Under the pieces are notes generated by a model. The model saw only the letters and a list, made by a program, of their open reading frames with translations. It searched no databases and was not told where the DNA came from. 64,000 nt of DNA from Pelagibacterium xiamenense. Lineage in GTDB: Bacteria; Pseudomonadota; Alphaproteobacteria; Rhizobiales; Devosiaceae. The DNA lies in contig NZ_JAJOYS010000001.1 in NCBI RefSeq assembly GCF_021166475.1, positions 496,001-560,000 of the forward strand, given 5' to 3'. Below are positions 46,101 to 54,593 of the stretch, in pieces. Position numbers and translations under genes: made by a program. The first letter of the stretch is position 1, and the number at the start of each line of letters is the position of its first letter.

Positions 46101-46869
46101 GAAGCATGCCGAGCGCGTTGCGTACGAACTGGGCACAATCGGATTGCTTGAGTGAGGAGACGACGATGGGAAGCGGGGTAAGGCCGGCGTCTTCAATGGC
46201 ATTGACCAGCGCTTCGAACGTCGCAGTGCCCGCGCCCTCAAGGACGGCGCGGTAGAAGAGCATGGGGATGCAGGGGGCGTCGGACGCGGTTTTGGGAAAA
46301 TCGGCAAGGTTCTGCGTAATGCCTTTTTGCTTGTTCCAGAACCCGAATTTCGGCATGGGCGCTGCTGCCTCACCGGGCACAGCCCTGCCCTCCGCCAGCG
46401 CATTGAACGCGCCGAGAATCGCATCCGCCGCACCCGGCCCCCCGGTCAAGAACAGAGCGTGGAGCTTGTGCCAGTCGGCTTCGTCAATCGTTGAGCGTGA
46501 CAACAGCACCGGGTCGGGCTGGGCGTCGCCGGGGAGGAACGCGAGCGCAATGCCTTTGGACCGCGCCAGCGTCTCGATCTCGTCGCAGCCATAGGGCCAA
46601 TAGCCCGCCCCGCCGATCAGGCGGATGACGATGAGCTTGGCGTGGCCAAGGGTGTTCTCGCACCAGAGATCGACCGAGAAATTATGCGCCAGCCGCATGA
46701 TGTTGGCGAGCCGCAGGCCGTCCTCGCCGGCGCGGTCGGCGGCCGCCGCGAGCATGGTCAGTTCGCTGTCGGCAGAGGATGCGAAGGCGATGCGGCCGGG
46801 GGATTGGGCGAGGTCGATAGCCTCGCCATCCTGCTGCAGGGCACCGGCTTGTGCGGCGAGAAGATGCAT
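43159..46869 (-). CDS. cobN: Cobaltochelatase large subunit CobN
   Basis: 1236 aa. Contains the CobN/Mg-chelatase H-type motifs: [74 protein letters not shown] and [19 protein letters not shown]. It inserts Co(II) into hydrogenobyrinic acid a,c-diamide with CobS and CobT, which are not in the window. The start (TGATG, 46869) overlaps the upstream membrane-protein stop. A frame extension to 46929 lies in that gene. Confidence 0.97.
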   Translation of the reverse strand: [1236 protein letters not shown]

Positions 46870-47303
46870 CAGTTCGCGGCCTTTCCGCTCAAGGGGCTCG
46901 CGGTTGTCACGAGCGCTACAGCACCGCAAAGCGCAAGGAGGCCCTGTATGTCCGCAGTCGGTACCGGGATATCGAGCACTGGTGTCATGAGCACGATGCC
47001 GCCGGCCCCGGCACAGGCACCGGTTGCCGCGGCCAACGCCATGCGCTGCAAGAGCGCCGATGGCTTGGGCAGAAACGCCCAGGCTGTGGCCGCAAGAAAC
47101 GCCGGGAAAAGTCCCATGACCGATCCCATGATGAAAAGAAAAGAGACGATCTGAACGGTCTCTCCGCCCGGAAAAGCCCCACCCTCGATAAAGAGGGCAG
47201 CGATGACGTAAACCAGCGCACCGACCGGAGGACCGCCCAGAACGATAAGAGCGAAGCGCGCGCCGGAGAGCGTCGGTCTGCTGGTGATGCCGGCCCCGCC
47301 CAC
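46869..47303 (-). CDS. Unknown four-helix membrane protein in the cobalamin operon, 144 aa
   Basis: Four hydrophobic segments: FALIVLGGPPVGALVYVIAALF, IVSFLFIMGSVMGLFPAFLAATAWAFL, MALAAATGACAGAGGIVLM and GLLALCGAVALVTTASPL. The start is GTG at 47303, one base after the cobW stop, and the stop overlaps cobN. So it lies tightly between cobW and cobN in the riboswitch operon. I do not recognise a family; a cobalt-uptake or corrinoid role is suggested only by position. Confidence 0.75.
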   Translation of the reverse strand: MGGAGITSRPTLSGARFALIVLGGPPVGALVYVIAALFIEGGAFPGGETVQIVSFLFIMGSVMGLFPAFLAATAWAFLPKPSALLQRMALAAATGACAGAGGIVLMTPVLDIPVPTADIQGLLALCGAVALVTTASPLSGKAAN

Positions 47304-47304
47304 T

Positions 47305-48357
47305 TTATGCCGCCTGCGCGGTCCCCTTGAGCCGCGTTTCGATGCCTGGGCGGTCGAGCGGGCTTTCGCCGATCACAACGAGCCGCGTTTCGCGCGCCTC
47401 GTCCTCATGCCAGGGCCTGTCGAAATACGCATTGACGCGCGGGCCGACGGCCTGGATGGCAAGCCGGGCTTTTGCGCCGGGAATGGCCGCGAAGCCCTTG
47501 AGGCGCAGCACGTCATAGGCGGCAATGGTTTCCGCGATGGTCGCGAGTAGCGTGTCCCGCGCCGGCCCGGAGGGTAGCGTCACCGAGAAGCTGTCGAAGT
47601 CGTCGTGCTCGTGCGGCTCGCCCTCATGCTCGAGTTCGTGATGGCTCTCGCGCCCGGCAAGATCGTCTTCGGTGCCGATCCCAAGCCCCAGAAGCGCTGC
47701 GGCGTCGACGTGCCCATTGGCGGCGCGGATGATTTTTGTGCCCTTGCGCATATGCGTGCGCAACTGAGCTTCGACGGCCTCCAGATCGCTCTCCGAAACA
47801 AGGTCGGCCTTGTTGAGGACGATCATGTCGGCGGCGACCATCTGGTCTTCGAAAAGCTCTCCGAGCGGGGTTTCGTGGTCGAGCATCTCGTCGAGGCGGC
47901 GCTGCGCGTCGACCGCCTCTTCATTGGCCGCGAACCGGCCCTCGGCAAGGGCGGCTGCGTCGGCAACCGTGATGACGCCGTCGATGGTGACTTCGGCCTT
48001 GATCTCGGGCCAGTTGAAGGCTCGGATCAAGGGCTGGGGCAACGCGAGGCCGGAGGTTTCGATGACGATGTGGTCAGGACGTTCCTCGCGGGCAAGGAGT
48101 GCTTTCATCGTCGGGACGAAATCGTCGGCCACCGTGCAGCAGATGCAACCATTGGCGAGCTCGATCATATCCTCTTCGCGGCAGGTCTCGTCCCCGCAGC
48201 CAGCAAGGACGTCCTTGTCCACCCCGATATCGCCGAACTCATTGATGATGAGCGCGATACGTTTGCCCTTGGCGTGGGCGAGAAGGTGACGCACCAGTGT
48301 CGTCTTGCCCGCGCCGAGAAAACCCGTGATGACGGTGGTTGGGATCTTCGTGCTCAT
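47305..48357 (-). CDS. cobW: CobW G3E-family GTPase, cobalt chaperone
   Basis: 350 aa. Walker A GAGKTTLVRHLL, metal-binding CxCC motif NGCICCTV, Walker B EFGDIGVDKDVL / VIETSGLALP, and NKADLV. A His/Asp/Glu-rich stretch (SHHELEHEGEPHEHDDFD) precedes the C-terminal domain. CobW delivers Co(II) for cobalamin synthesis. The start overlaps the cbtA stop as ATGA. It belongs to the B12-riboswitch operon. Confidence 0.95.
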   Translation of the reverse strand: MSTKIPTTVITGFLGAGKTTLVRHLLAHAKGKRIALIINEFGDIGVDKDVLAGCGDETCREEDMIELANGCICCTVADDFVPTMKALLAREERPDHIVIETSGLALPQPLIRAFNWPEIKAEVTIDGVITVADAAALAEGRFAANEEAVDAQRRLDEMLDHETPLGELFEDQMVAADMIVLNKADLVSESDLEAVEAQLRTHMRKGTKIIRAANGHVDAAALLGLGIGTEDDLAGRESHHELEHEGEPHEHDDFDSFSVTLPSGPARDTLLATIAETIAAYDVLRLKGFAAIPGAKARLAIQAVGPRVNAYFDRPWHEDEARETRLVVIGESPLDRPGIETRLKGTAQAA

Positions 48358-49052
48358 TGCGCACCTCCCGAAATCCGCTGGTTGAAATAGCCATAGGCGA
48401 GCCCGAGGGCCACCCAGAACGCAGCCGCGTTAAAGAGCACGGCGGAAACGAAGGCCGCCGCGAGGCCGGCAGGCACGCCGGTTTCTTCGATGGGCGGCTG
48501 GGGTGCGCCCACGAGGTGCGGCAGGGCGATGAGGGCAATGGCCATGACCGCCGCCCACCATGTCCGCAGCTTGGCGATGAGCACGAAGCCCGCGCCGGTG
48601 GAAACGGCGGCAAAGGCCCACCAGAGTTGGCGTGCGCCGGTTTCTGCAATCGGCATCCCGGGCAAGCCTGGCGGCAACCCCAAGGCCGGGGCGAGCGAGA
48701 AGGCCGCAAAGCCGCCCAGACCCCATAGAAGACCGGTCCCAGGCGTAATGGGCAAGCTGAAAACGAGCGAAACCGCCGCCATAACAAAAGCAAATCCTGC
48801 GCCGAGGAGCAGGTTGGCGAGAACCGTGTATGCCGTCCGCTCGACGCCGTCCGCCGGCATCCATTCGTCTTCTTCGTGAGTGTGCGGGGCGACGGCCTCG
48901 CCTTCGGCGTGCGTATGCTCGTGGCCGCCCGTGGTCTCATAGGTTTCCGCAGCGAGGATGAGCGGAGTGAGCCGAACCTGCTGGAGGACCGAGGTCAAAA
49001 GGCCAGCACAAAGGGCTGCGAGGATCGCAGCAAAAAAGAGGTTTCTGAACAT
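48354..49052 (-). CDS. cbtA: Cobalt transporter subunit CbtA
   Basis: 232 aa. An N-terminal TM helix is followed by a His/Glu-rich periplasmic loop (GGHEHTHAEGEAVAPHTHEEDEW) and four more TM helices, the layout of CbtA. CbtA with CbtB is the predicted cobalt importer that is regulated by B12 riboswitches. The stop overlaps cobW. cbtB lies 20 bases upstream. Confidence 0.93.
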   Translation of the reverse strand: MFRNLFFAAILAALCAGLLTSVLQQVRLTPLILAAETYETTGGHEHTHAEGEAVAPHTHEEDEWMPADGVERTAYTVLANLLLGAGFAFVMAAVSLVFSLPITPGTGLLWGLGGFAAFSLAPALGLPPGLPGMPIAETGARQLWWAFAAVSTGAGFVLIAKLRTWWAAVMAIALIALPHLVGAPQPPIEETGVPAGLAAAFVSAVLFNAAAFWVALGLAYGYFNQRISGGAQ

Positions 49053-49072
49053 TGGAATATCCTTGCCGTCCC

Positions 49073-49252
49073 CTAGTGGCAGGGGAAGCCCATGGCGTGC
49101 CGCGAATCGTGTGCGCCGTTATGCGCGCGATAATCGCCGGCGAAGCCGGTTCCGGCGACGAAAACGAAGCCGAGGACAAGGAACACCGCGCCCAATACCA
49201 GGCGCTGGGAAATCGAAAGCGGCTTGACCGCCGAAATGCTTGCAGACGTCAT
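49073..49252 (-). CDS. cbtB: Cobalt transporter subunit CbtB, 59 aa
   Basis: Read directly from the minus strand: one TM helix (RLVLGAVFLVLGFVFVAG), then HNGAHDSRHAMGFPCH at the very C-terminus. The His-rich, G-F-P-C-H ending is the CbtB signature. Too short for routine ORF lists, but it is a perfect family match, begins the operon and lies between the riboswitch and cbtA. Together with CbtA it forms the predicted cobalt importer. Confidence 0.94.
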   Translation of the reverse strand: MTSASISAVKPLSISQRLVLGAVFLVLGFVFVAGTGFAGDYRAHNGAHDSRHAMGFPCH

Positions 49253-49301
49253 TGCAACACCCTCCGTGTGCGAACAAACAGGACTCCATCACCGGAGCCA
49301 A

Positions 49302-49520
49302 CGAACGTGCCGGCAGGTCTCCTGGCTCGCCGCTCGAGCGGTTCTTCGCACGCCTTCCCGGACGGCGTTTCTTGCCCGCCCAGTGGTTATGCGCAAAGCC
49401 CATCGCGGCTTACAGTTGCGGGGGCAGCCACGGTCTTGGCCCTTACAAGAGGTTGTCCGCACCGTGTTCCCTTTTGCGTCCCCATACGTTTCTTGCAACG
49501 ATTGGGGAACCAACACGGTT
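49302..49520 (-). ncRNA. Cobalamin riboswitch
   Basis: Minus-strand conserved parts in order: GGTTCCCC near 49510, AAAGGGAACACGGTGCGG, GTGGCTGCCCCCGCAACTGTAAGCC split across the core (about 49406-49432), CCACTGGG at about 49379-49386, and the 3' element GCCAGGAGACCTGCC at about 49311-49325. These form the B12 element, which represses in the presence of adenosylcobalamin. It controls cbtB-cbtA-cobW-membrane protein-cobN-cupin-cobO. A small GGCTCC/GGAGTCC hairpin follows before cbtB. Confidence 0.95.
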
Positions 49521-49618
49521 AAATCTGTGGCAGAGGCCACGGCGCAAGTCAATTGCGCGGCGCGGCGGTCCTGCCTATCAAAGACAATCACACGACTTCG
49601 GCACGGGAGACACGAACC

Positions 49619-50596
49619 ATGAAAATGCGGCGGCTGGGAAAAACCGGATATGAAGTGACCGAGATCGGGCTCGGCTGCTGGCAGCTCGGGGGCGATTTCG
49701 GGCCAATGGACGATGAGGAGGCCGGGGCCATTCTCGCCAACGCCGCGCGGCTTGGCGTGACCTTCTGGGACACCGCCGACGTCTATGGTGCGGGCCTCTC
49801 CGAGCACCGAATCGGCACGTACTATGGCAAACCTGACGGCCTGATCATCGCCACCAAGGTCGGGCGGTCGGGTGCACTTTATCCGGACAAGTACACCCGC
49901 TCCGGTGTCCGCGAGAACCTCGAGGAGTCCGCGCGCCGCCTGTGCGTTGAAACCCTTGATCTCGTTCAGCTTCATTGCGTGCCGCCGCAAGTCTTGAAGG
50001 ATGGCGAGATTTTCGCCTGGCTTGAGGATTTCAAGTCCGAAGGCCTGATCCGGCATTATGGCGCGAGCGTCGAAACCATCGAGGAGGCCTTTATCTGCCT
50101 CGAACACGACGGTCTGGCGACGCTCCAGATCATCTTCAATCTCTTCCGCCAGGACGCCAACAAAGAGCTTTTTGAGGCCGCCACCACCAAGGACGTCGGC
50201 ATCATCGTGCGATTGCCACTCGCCTCGGGCCTGCTCTCGGGTAAGTTCACCAAGGACACGGAATTCCAGCCCACAGATCACCGCAGCTACAATCGCGACG
50301 GCGAAGCGTTCTCGGTCGGCGAAACATTCGGTGGGATTTCGTTCGAAAAGGGCGTCGAACTGGTCGAAGGACTGCGCCAGACCATTCCCGGCTCGATGAG
50401 CATGGCCGATTTCGCGCTGCGGTGGATTCTCGACCATCCGGCCGTTTCGACAGTCATCGCCGGGGTGTCGAGGCCCGAGCAGATCAGTGCCAATGTCGAG
50501 GCCGCAAGCGTACTGCCGCTCGATGCGGAGATCCATGCGAAGGTGGCCGCGTACTACGAAAACGAGGTGAGGCCGCACATCCGCGGAAAGATCTGA
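49619..50596 (+). CDS. Aldo/keto reductase, 325 aa
   Basis: TIM-barrel NADPH-dependent reductase: GLGCWQLGGDFG at the start, catalytic Asp-Tyr in FWDTADVYGAGLSEHRIG, Lys in IIATKVGR, His in VQLHCVPPQ, and coenzyme site VSTVIAGVSRPEQISANVEA. GGGAG lies nine bases before the ATG. Its substrate is unknown. It shares a divergent region with the cobalamin operon riboswitch but is not part of it. Confidence 0.93.
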   Translation: MKMRRLGKTGYEVTEIGLGCWQLGGDFGPMDDEEAGAILANAARLGVTFWDTADVYGAGLSEHRIGTYYGKPDGLIIATKVGRSGALYPDKYTRSGVRENLEESARRLCVETLDLVQLHCVPPQVLKDGEIFAWLEDFKSEGLIRHYGASVETIEEAFICLEHDGLATLQIIFNLFRQDANKELFEAATTKDVGIIVRLPLASGLLSGKFTKDTEFQPTDHRSYNRDGEAFSVGETFGGISFEKGVELVEGLRQTIPGSMSMADFALRWILDHPAVSTVIAGVSRPEQISANVEAASVLPLDAEIHAKVAAYYENEVRPHIRGKI

Positions 50597-50605
50597 GACG
50601 CGCCG

Positions 50606-51607
50606 CTAGACCGTCTTGTCGCGCCCTTCTTCGACCGCATGACATGCCGCCCAGGTCGGGCCGTATTCGCGCAGCTCGGGCCGTTCGGTCCGGCACCGCG
50701 CATTGGCAAGCGGGCACCGCGGGTTGAAGGCGCATCCGGACGGTGGATCAAGCGGTGAGGGGATTTCCCCTTCAACGGGCTTGCGTGTCCGTCCCGTCAT
50801 TTCGAGGTCGGGCACCGCGTCGAGCAGCATGCGCGTGTAAGGATGCTGCCGGGCGGTAAAAAGCGTCTTGGCATCTGCAACCTCGGCGAGCCGGCCGAGA
50901 TACAGGACACCAATCCGGTCCGCCATGTGCCGCACGACCGAAAGATCGTGGCTGATGAAGAGGTAGGTCAGCCCGAGTTGGCGTTGCAGGTCCTTCATCA
51001 GGTTCAGGATTTGCGCCTGCACGGAAACGTCGAGCGCCGAGGTCGGTTCGTCGCAGACGATGAAATCGGGATTGGCCGCTAGCGCCCGGGCAATTGCGAC
51101 GCGCTGACGCTGCCCGCCCGAGAATTGGTGCGGGAAACGCGCTGCGTCCTCCGGCGACAGCCCGACGAGCGAGAGGAGTTCGGCGACCCGCTCGCGGCGT
51201 TTCGCACCGGTTTCGGTCCTGAAGACCCGCAACGGCTCTGCGATAATATCGCCCACGTGCCAGCGGGGATTGAGGCTGGCAAACGGATCCTGGAAGATCA
51301 TCTGGAAGCGCCGTCTCAACCGTCTCGCTTCGGCCCCTTCAAGTCCTGCCGAGAGCGACTTTCCCTCGAATAGGACGTCTCCCGACGAGGGGCCAAGGAG
51401 CCCGACGATGAGCCGTGCGATGGTGGACTTCCCCGAACCCGATTCCCCCACAAGCGCGAAGGTCTCGCCCTTGTTGATGGAAAAGGAAACATTGTCGACA
51501 GCCTTGAGAAACAGCTTGTCCTGCCGCTCGATCATCCTGTTGAGCCAGGGTTTTGAGACATCGAATGCGACCGAGAGGTTTTTGACGTCGAGAAGCGGAG
51601 CGCTCAT
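50606..51607 (-). CDS. Oligo/dipeptide ABC ATP-binding protein (DppF/OppF type), 333 aa
   Basis: Walker A GESGSGKST, signature [14 protein letters not shown], Walker B FIVCDEPTSALDV, and the oligo_HPY tail CAFNPRCPLANARC whose cysteines suit an iron-sulfur site. It is the last gene of the five-gene peptide operon. Start overlaps the previous ATPase stop as ATGA. Confidence 0.94.
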   Translation of the reverse strand: MSAPLLDVKNLSVAFDVSKPWLNRMIERQDKLFLKAVDNVSFSINKGETFALVGESGSGKSTIARLIVGLLGPSSGDVLFEGKSLSAGLEGAEARRLRRRFQMIFQDPFASLNPRWHVGDIIAEPLRVFRTETGAKRRERVAELLSLVGLSPEDAARFPHQFSGGQRQRVAIARALAANPDFIVCDEPTSALDVSVQAQILNLMKDLQRQLGLTYLFISHDLSVVRHMADRIGVLYLGRLAEVADAKTLFTARQHPYTRMLLDAVPDLEMTGRTRKPVEGEIPSPLDPPSGCAFNPRCPLANARCRTERPELREYGPTWAACHAVEEGRDKTV

Positions 51608-52584
51608 GCCTCTGCCTCCGCCTTGTCATAAAGCCAGCACGCGACACGGCGGTCCTCGTGTGGCAGCGGATCGGGGCGGTCGTGGTAGCAGCGGTCGAAC
51701 ACTTTAGGGCACCGCGGGTTGAAGGCGCAGCCTGCGGGGATGGCCGAAAGGCGCGGCATGGCGCCGGGAATTTGCGTCAAGCGGTCCTCGTCGGTCGAAA
51801 GCGTGGGGATCGAGCCCATCAGTCCTTGCGTATAAGGATGCGCGGCGCTGCGGATGACCTTTTCGACGGGGCCGATTTCTGCAACCCGGCCTGCATACAT
51901 CACCGCGACGCGGTCGGCGGTTTCCGCGATCACGCCCATATCGTGGGTGATCAGCATGATCGCCGCGCCACGATCGGCGCAAAGCCGTTTCATCACGTCG
52001 ATGATCTGCGCCTGCACCGAGACGTCGAGCGCGGTGGTCGGCTCGTCGGCGATGACGAGGTCCGGATCTGCGCATAGCGCGAGCGCGATAACGACGCGTT
52101 GACGCATGCCGCCTGAAAACTGGTGCGGGTAGTCGTCGATCCGCCGCGCGGCATCGGGGATGCCGACATCGTCGAGCAGCGCGATGGCGCGCTTGCGCGC
52201 GTCCGCATGCGAAAGCGGGAGGTGCCTACGGATCGTTTCAATAAGCTGCTCCGCAATCGTATAGAGCGGATTGAGACTGGTGAGCGGATCTTGAAAGATC
52301 ATGCCGATCTTGCGGCCACGGATTTTCCGCATGCGATCGCTAGAAACATTGTCGATCCGCTCGCCATGAAGCTTGATCTCGCCCGCCGCGATACGGCCGG
52401 GTGGTTCGATCAGACCGATGATCGCCGAGCCGGTCATGGACTTGCCTGCACCGGATTCGCCGACGACACCGAGCACCTCGCCCGGATTGATGGCGAACGA
52501 GACGTCGTCGACGGCCGTAAGGATGCCGCGCCGGGTCGGGAACTGGACCGTGAGGCCTTCGACGGAAAGGACAGGCTGGGTCAT
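51604..52584 (-). CDS. Oligo/dipeptide ABC ATP-binding protein (DppD/OppD type), 326 aa
   Basis: Walker A GESGAGKSM-type (Thr replaced by Met-Thr context GAGKSMTGSA), signature FSGGMRQRVVIALA, Walker B LVIADEPTTALDV, and the HPY tail CAFNPRCPKVFDRC. The SGGMRQR variant is typical of OppD. Overlaps the neighbours on both sides by four bases. Confidence 0.94.
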   Translation of the reverse strand: MTQPVLSVEGLTVQFPTRRGILTAVDDVSFAINPGEVLGVVGESGAGKSMTGSAIIGLIEPPGRIAAGEIKLHGERIDNVSSDRMRKIRGRKIGMIFQDPLTSLNPLYTIAEQLIETIRRHLPLSHADARKRAIALLDDVGIPDAARRIDDYPHQFSGGMRQRVVIALALCADPDLVIADEPTTALDVSVQAQIIDVMKRLCADRGAAIMLITHDMGVIAETADRVAVMYAGRVAEIGPVEKVIRSAAHPYTQGLMGSIPTLSTDEDRLTQIPGAMPRLSAIPAGCAFNPRCPKVFDRCYHDRPDPLPHEDRRVACWLYDKAEAEA

Positions 52585-53528
52585 TGACGCAACCTCGGGT
52601 TGAGCGCATCACGCAGCCAGTCGCCGAGAAGGTTCACCGAAAGCGCCAGCAACACCAGCGTGACAGCGGGGAAAAAGAGGATCCACCATTCGCCCGAAAA
52701 GAGGAACTGCTGGCCGATCCGGATCAGGGTGCCGAGCGAAGGCTGGGTCGGTGGGACCCCGACACCGAGGAACGAAAGCGTTGCTTCCTCGATGATCGCA
52801 AGCGCCAGCCCGATGGTGGCGATGACCAGAACCGGCCCGGTGACGTTGGGCAGGATATGTTTAACGAGGATCATCACCGGATGCACCCCCATGATCCGCG
52901 CGGCCGCGACATATTCCTTCTGCCGCTCGACCATGGTCGCCCCGCGTACCGTACGGGCGAACTGCGCCCAGTTGGATAGTCCGATAGCGAAGATCAGCAC
53001 CCAGACCGCAGCGGATTCCTGTTGCGCGGGCGGGATGATGCCGCGGGCGAAACCAAAGATCAAAAGCGCGATCAGGATTGCCGGGAACGTGAGCTGGATG
53101 TCGGCAATGCGCATGATGATCGCATCGGTCGTCTTGCCGCGATAGCCGGCGAAAAGGCCCAGCGTCACCCCGAGGACCATCGCAAAGAGGGTGGCGGAGA
53201 TGCCGACGAACAGCGAGACACGGCTGCCGTACAGGATGGTCGAGAGCACGTCCCGGCCCTGATGATCCGTACCGAGCACGAAGTAGTTGCCCATCATGGA
53301 GTCCGACAGCGGTGCCGTGTAGCCGTCCATCAGATTCAGGGACGATGGATCGAAGGGGTTATATGGCGCGATCAGGGGCGCGAGGACCGCTGCGAGAATG
53401 AGGCCGGCAAGAACGATCGAGGCGACAACCGTCACCGGCGACTTGCGGTAGGAATAAAAGACGTCCGAATCCAGAACTCTTGCAAGAAGGCTGGTGGGTT
53501 CGGAATGGGTGGGTGCAGGTGAGGCCAT
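52581..53528 (-). CDS. Oligo/dipeptide ABC permease (DppC/OppC type), 315 aa
   Basis: An N-terminal cytoplasmic segment (MASPAPTHSEPTSLL) and six TM helices, with the periplasmic loop GTDHQGRDVLSTILYGSRVSLFVG that marks DppC. The EAA loop is YVAAARIMGVHPVMILVKHILPNV. The start ATG at 53528 lies 8 bases after the DppB stop. The longer frame to 53714 is a shadow of DppB. Confidence 0.94.
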   Translation of the reverse strand: MASPAPTHSEPTSLLARVLDSDVFYSYRKSPVTVVASIVLAGLILAAVLAPLIAPYNPFDPSSLNLMDGYTAPLSDSMMGNYFVLGTDHQGRDVLSTILYGSRVSLFVGISATLFAMVLGVTLGLFAGYRGKTTDAIIMRIADIQLTFPAILIALLIFGFARGIIPPAQQESAAVWVLIFAIGLSNWAQFARTVRGATMVERQKEYVAAARIMGVHPVMILVKHILPNVTGPVLVIATIGLALAIIEEATLSFLGVGVPPTQPSLGTLIRIGQQFLFSGEWWILFFPAVTLVLLALSVNLLGDWLRDALNPRLRQ

Positions 53529-53536
53529 TGTGGTTC

Positions 53537-54520
53537 CTAATGCCCCCGAGCCGGGCCGCTGACCCTGAGGCGCGGATCGACGACATAGTAGAGGATGTCG
53601 ACGGTAAGGTTGATCACGACGAAGACGAAGGCGATGAACATCAGATAGGCCGCCATCACCGGGACATCGACAACGGCGACCGAATTGATAAAGAGCGAGC
53701 CGACGCCCGGCCACTGGAACACGGTTTCGGTGATGATCGCGAACGCGATCACCGACCCGAGCTGCAGCCCGGTAATCGTGATCACGGGTACTAGGGTGTT
53801 CTTGAGCGCATGGCCGAAATTGATGGCGCGGCTCGAAAGCCCGCGCGCTTTGGCGAACTTGATATAGTCGGTGCGCAGTACCTCAAGCATCTCGGCGCGC
53901 ACCAGGCGCATGATCAGCGTCATCTGGAACAGCGAGAGCGTGATCGCAGGCAGGATCAGAGACCGCAGCCCGGATTCGGTCAGAAGCCCGGTGCGCCACC
54001 AGCCGATCTGCACGGTTTGCCCGCGCCCGAACGAGGGCAGCCACTGCAGCTCGACCGCAAAGACGTAGATGAGCGCGATGCCGATCAGAAACGTCGGAAG
54101 CGACACACCGATCAACGATCCTGTCATGATCGCTGCGGTCGAAATCGTCTTGGGCCGAAGCGCCGCGAAAACGCCGAAACCGACCCCGAAGACAAGCGCC
54201 AGCAGCGCCGAGGTAAACGCGAGTTCGATGGTTGCAGGCAGGCGCGAGAGGATGAGCTCCGTCACCGGTTGCTGCAGGCGGTAGGAGATGCCGAACTGGC
54301 CCTGCAGGGCATTGGTGATGAAGCGGAAAAACTGCTCGTAGAACGGATCGTTGAGCCCCAGCTGCTGCCGCAGGGCCTCCCGATCCGCGCTCGAGGCTTC
54401 CTGTCCCACCATCGAGGCGATGGGGTCGCCCACGTAGCGGAACATTATGAAGGCGATGAGAGCGACGACGAGCATGACGAGAACCGACTGCCCGAGCCGC
54501 CGCAGGATGAAGGCCAGCAT
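53537..54520 (-). CDS. Oligo/dipeptide ABC permease (DppB/OppB type), 327 aa
   Basis: Starts MLAFILRRLGQSVLVMLVVALIAFIMFRYVGDP, the DppB N-terminus, with the EAA loop YIKFAKARGLSSRAINFGHALKNTLVPVI. Six TM helices in the inner membrane. A 12-bp hairpin separates it from the binding-protein gene. It forms the channel with DppC. Confidence 0.94.
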   Translation of the reverse strand: MLAFILRRLGQSVLVMLVVALIAFIMFRYVGDPIASMVGQEASSADREALRQQLGLNDPFYEQFFRFITNALQGQFGISYRLQQPVTELILSRLPATIELAFTSALLALVFGVGFGVFAALRPKTISTAAIMTGSLIGVSLPTFLIGIALIYVFAVELQWLPSFGRGQTVQIGWWRTGLLTESGLRSLILPAITLSLFQMTLIMRLVRAEMLEVLRTDYIKFAKARGLSSRAINFGHALKNTLVPVITITGLQLGSVIAFAIITETVFQWPGVGSLFINSVAVVDVPVMAAYLMFIAFVFVVINLTVDILYYVVDPRLRVSGPARGH

Positions 54521-54543
54521 GAAATGTGGTCTCCGTTACGAAA

Positions 54544-54578
54544 GGGCCGCCGCGCCGACAATAACAGCGCGGCGGCCC
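54544..54578 (-). other. Intercistronic hairpin after the peptide binding protein
   Basis: Perfect 12-bp stem GGGCCGCCGCGC/GCGCGGCGGCCC with an 11-base loop and no T-tract, between the binding-protein stop (54594) and the permease start (54520). Confidence 0.65.
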
Positions 54579-54593
54579 GATGCGTGAGGCCTG

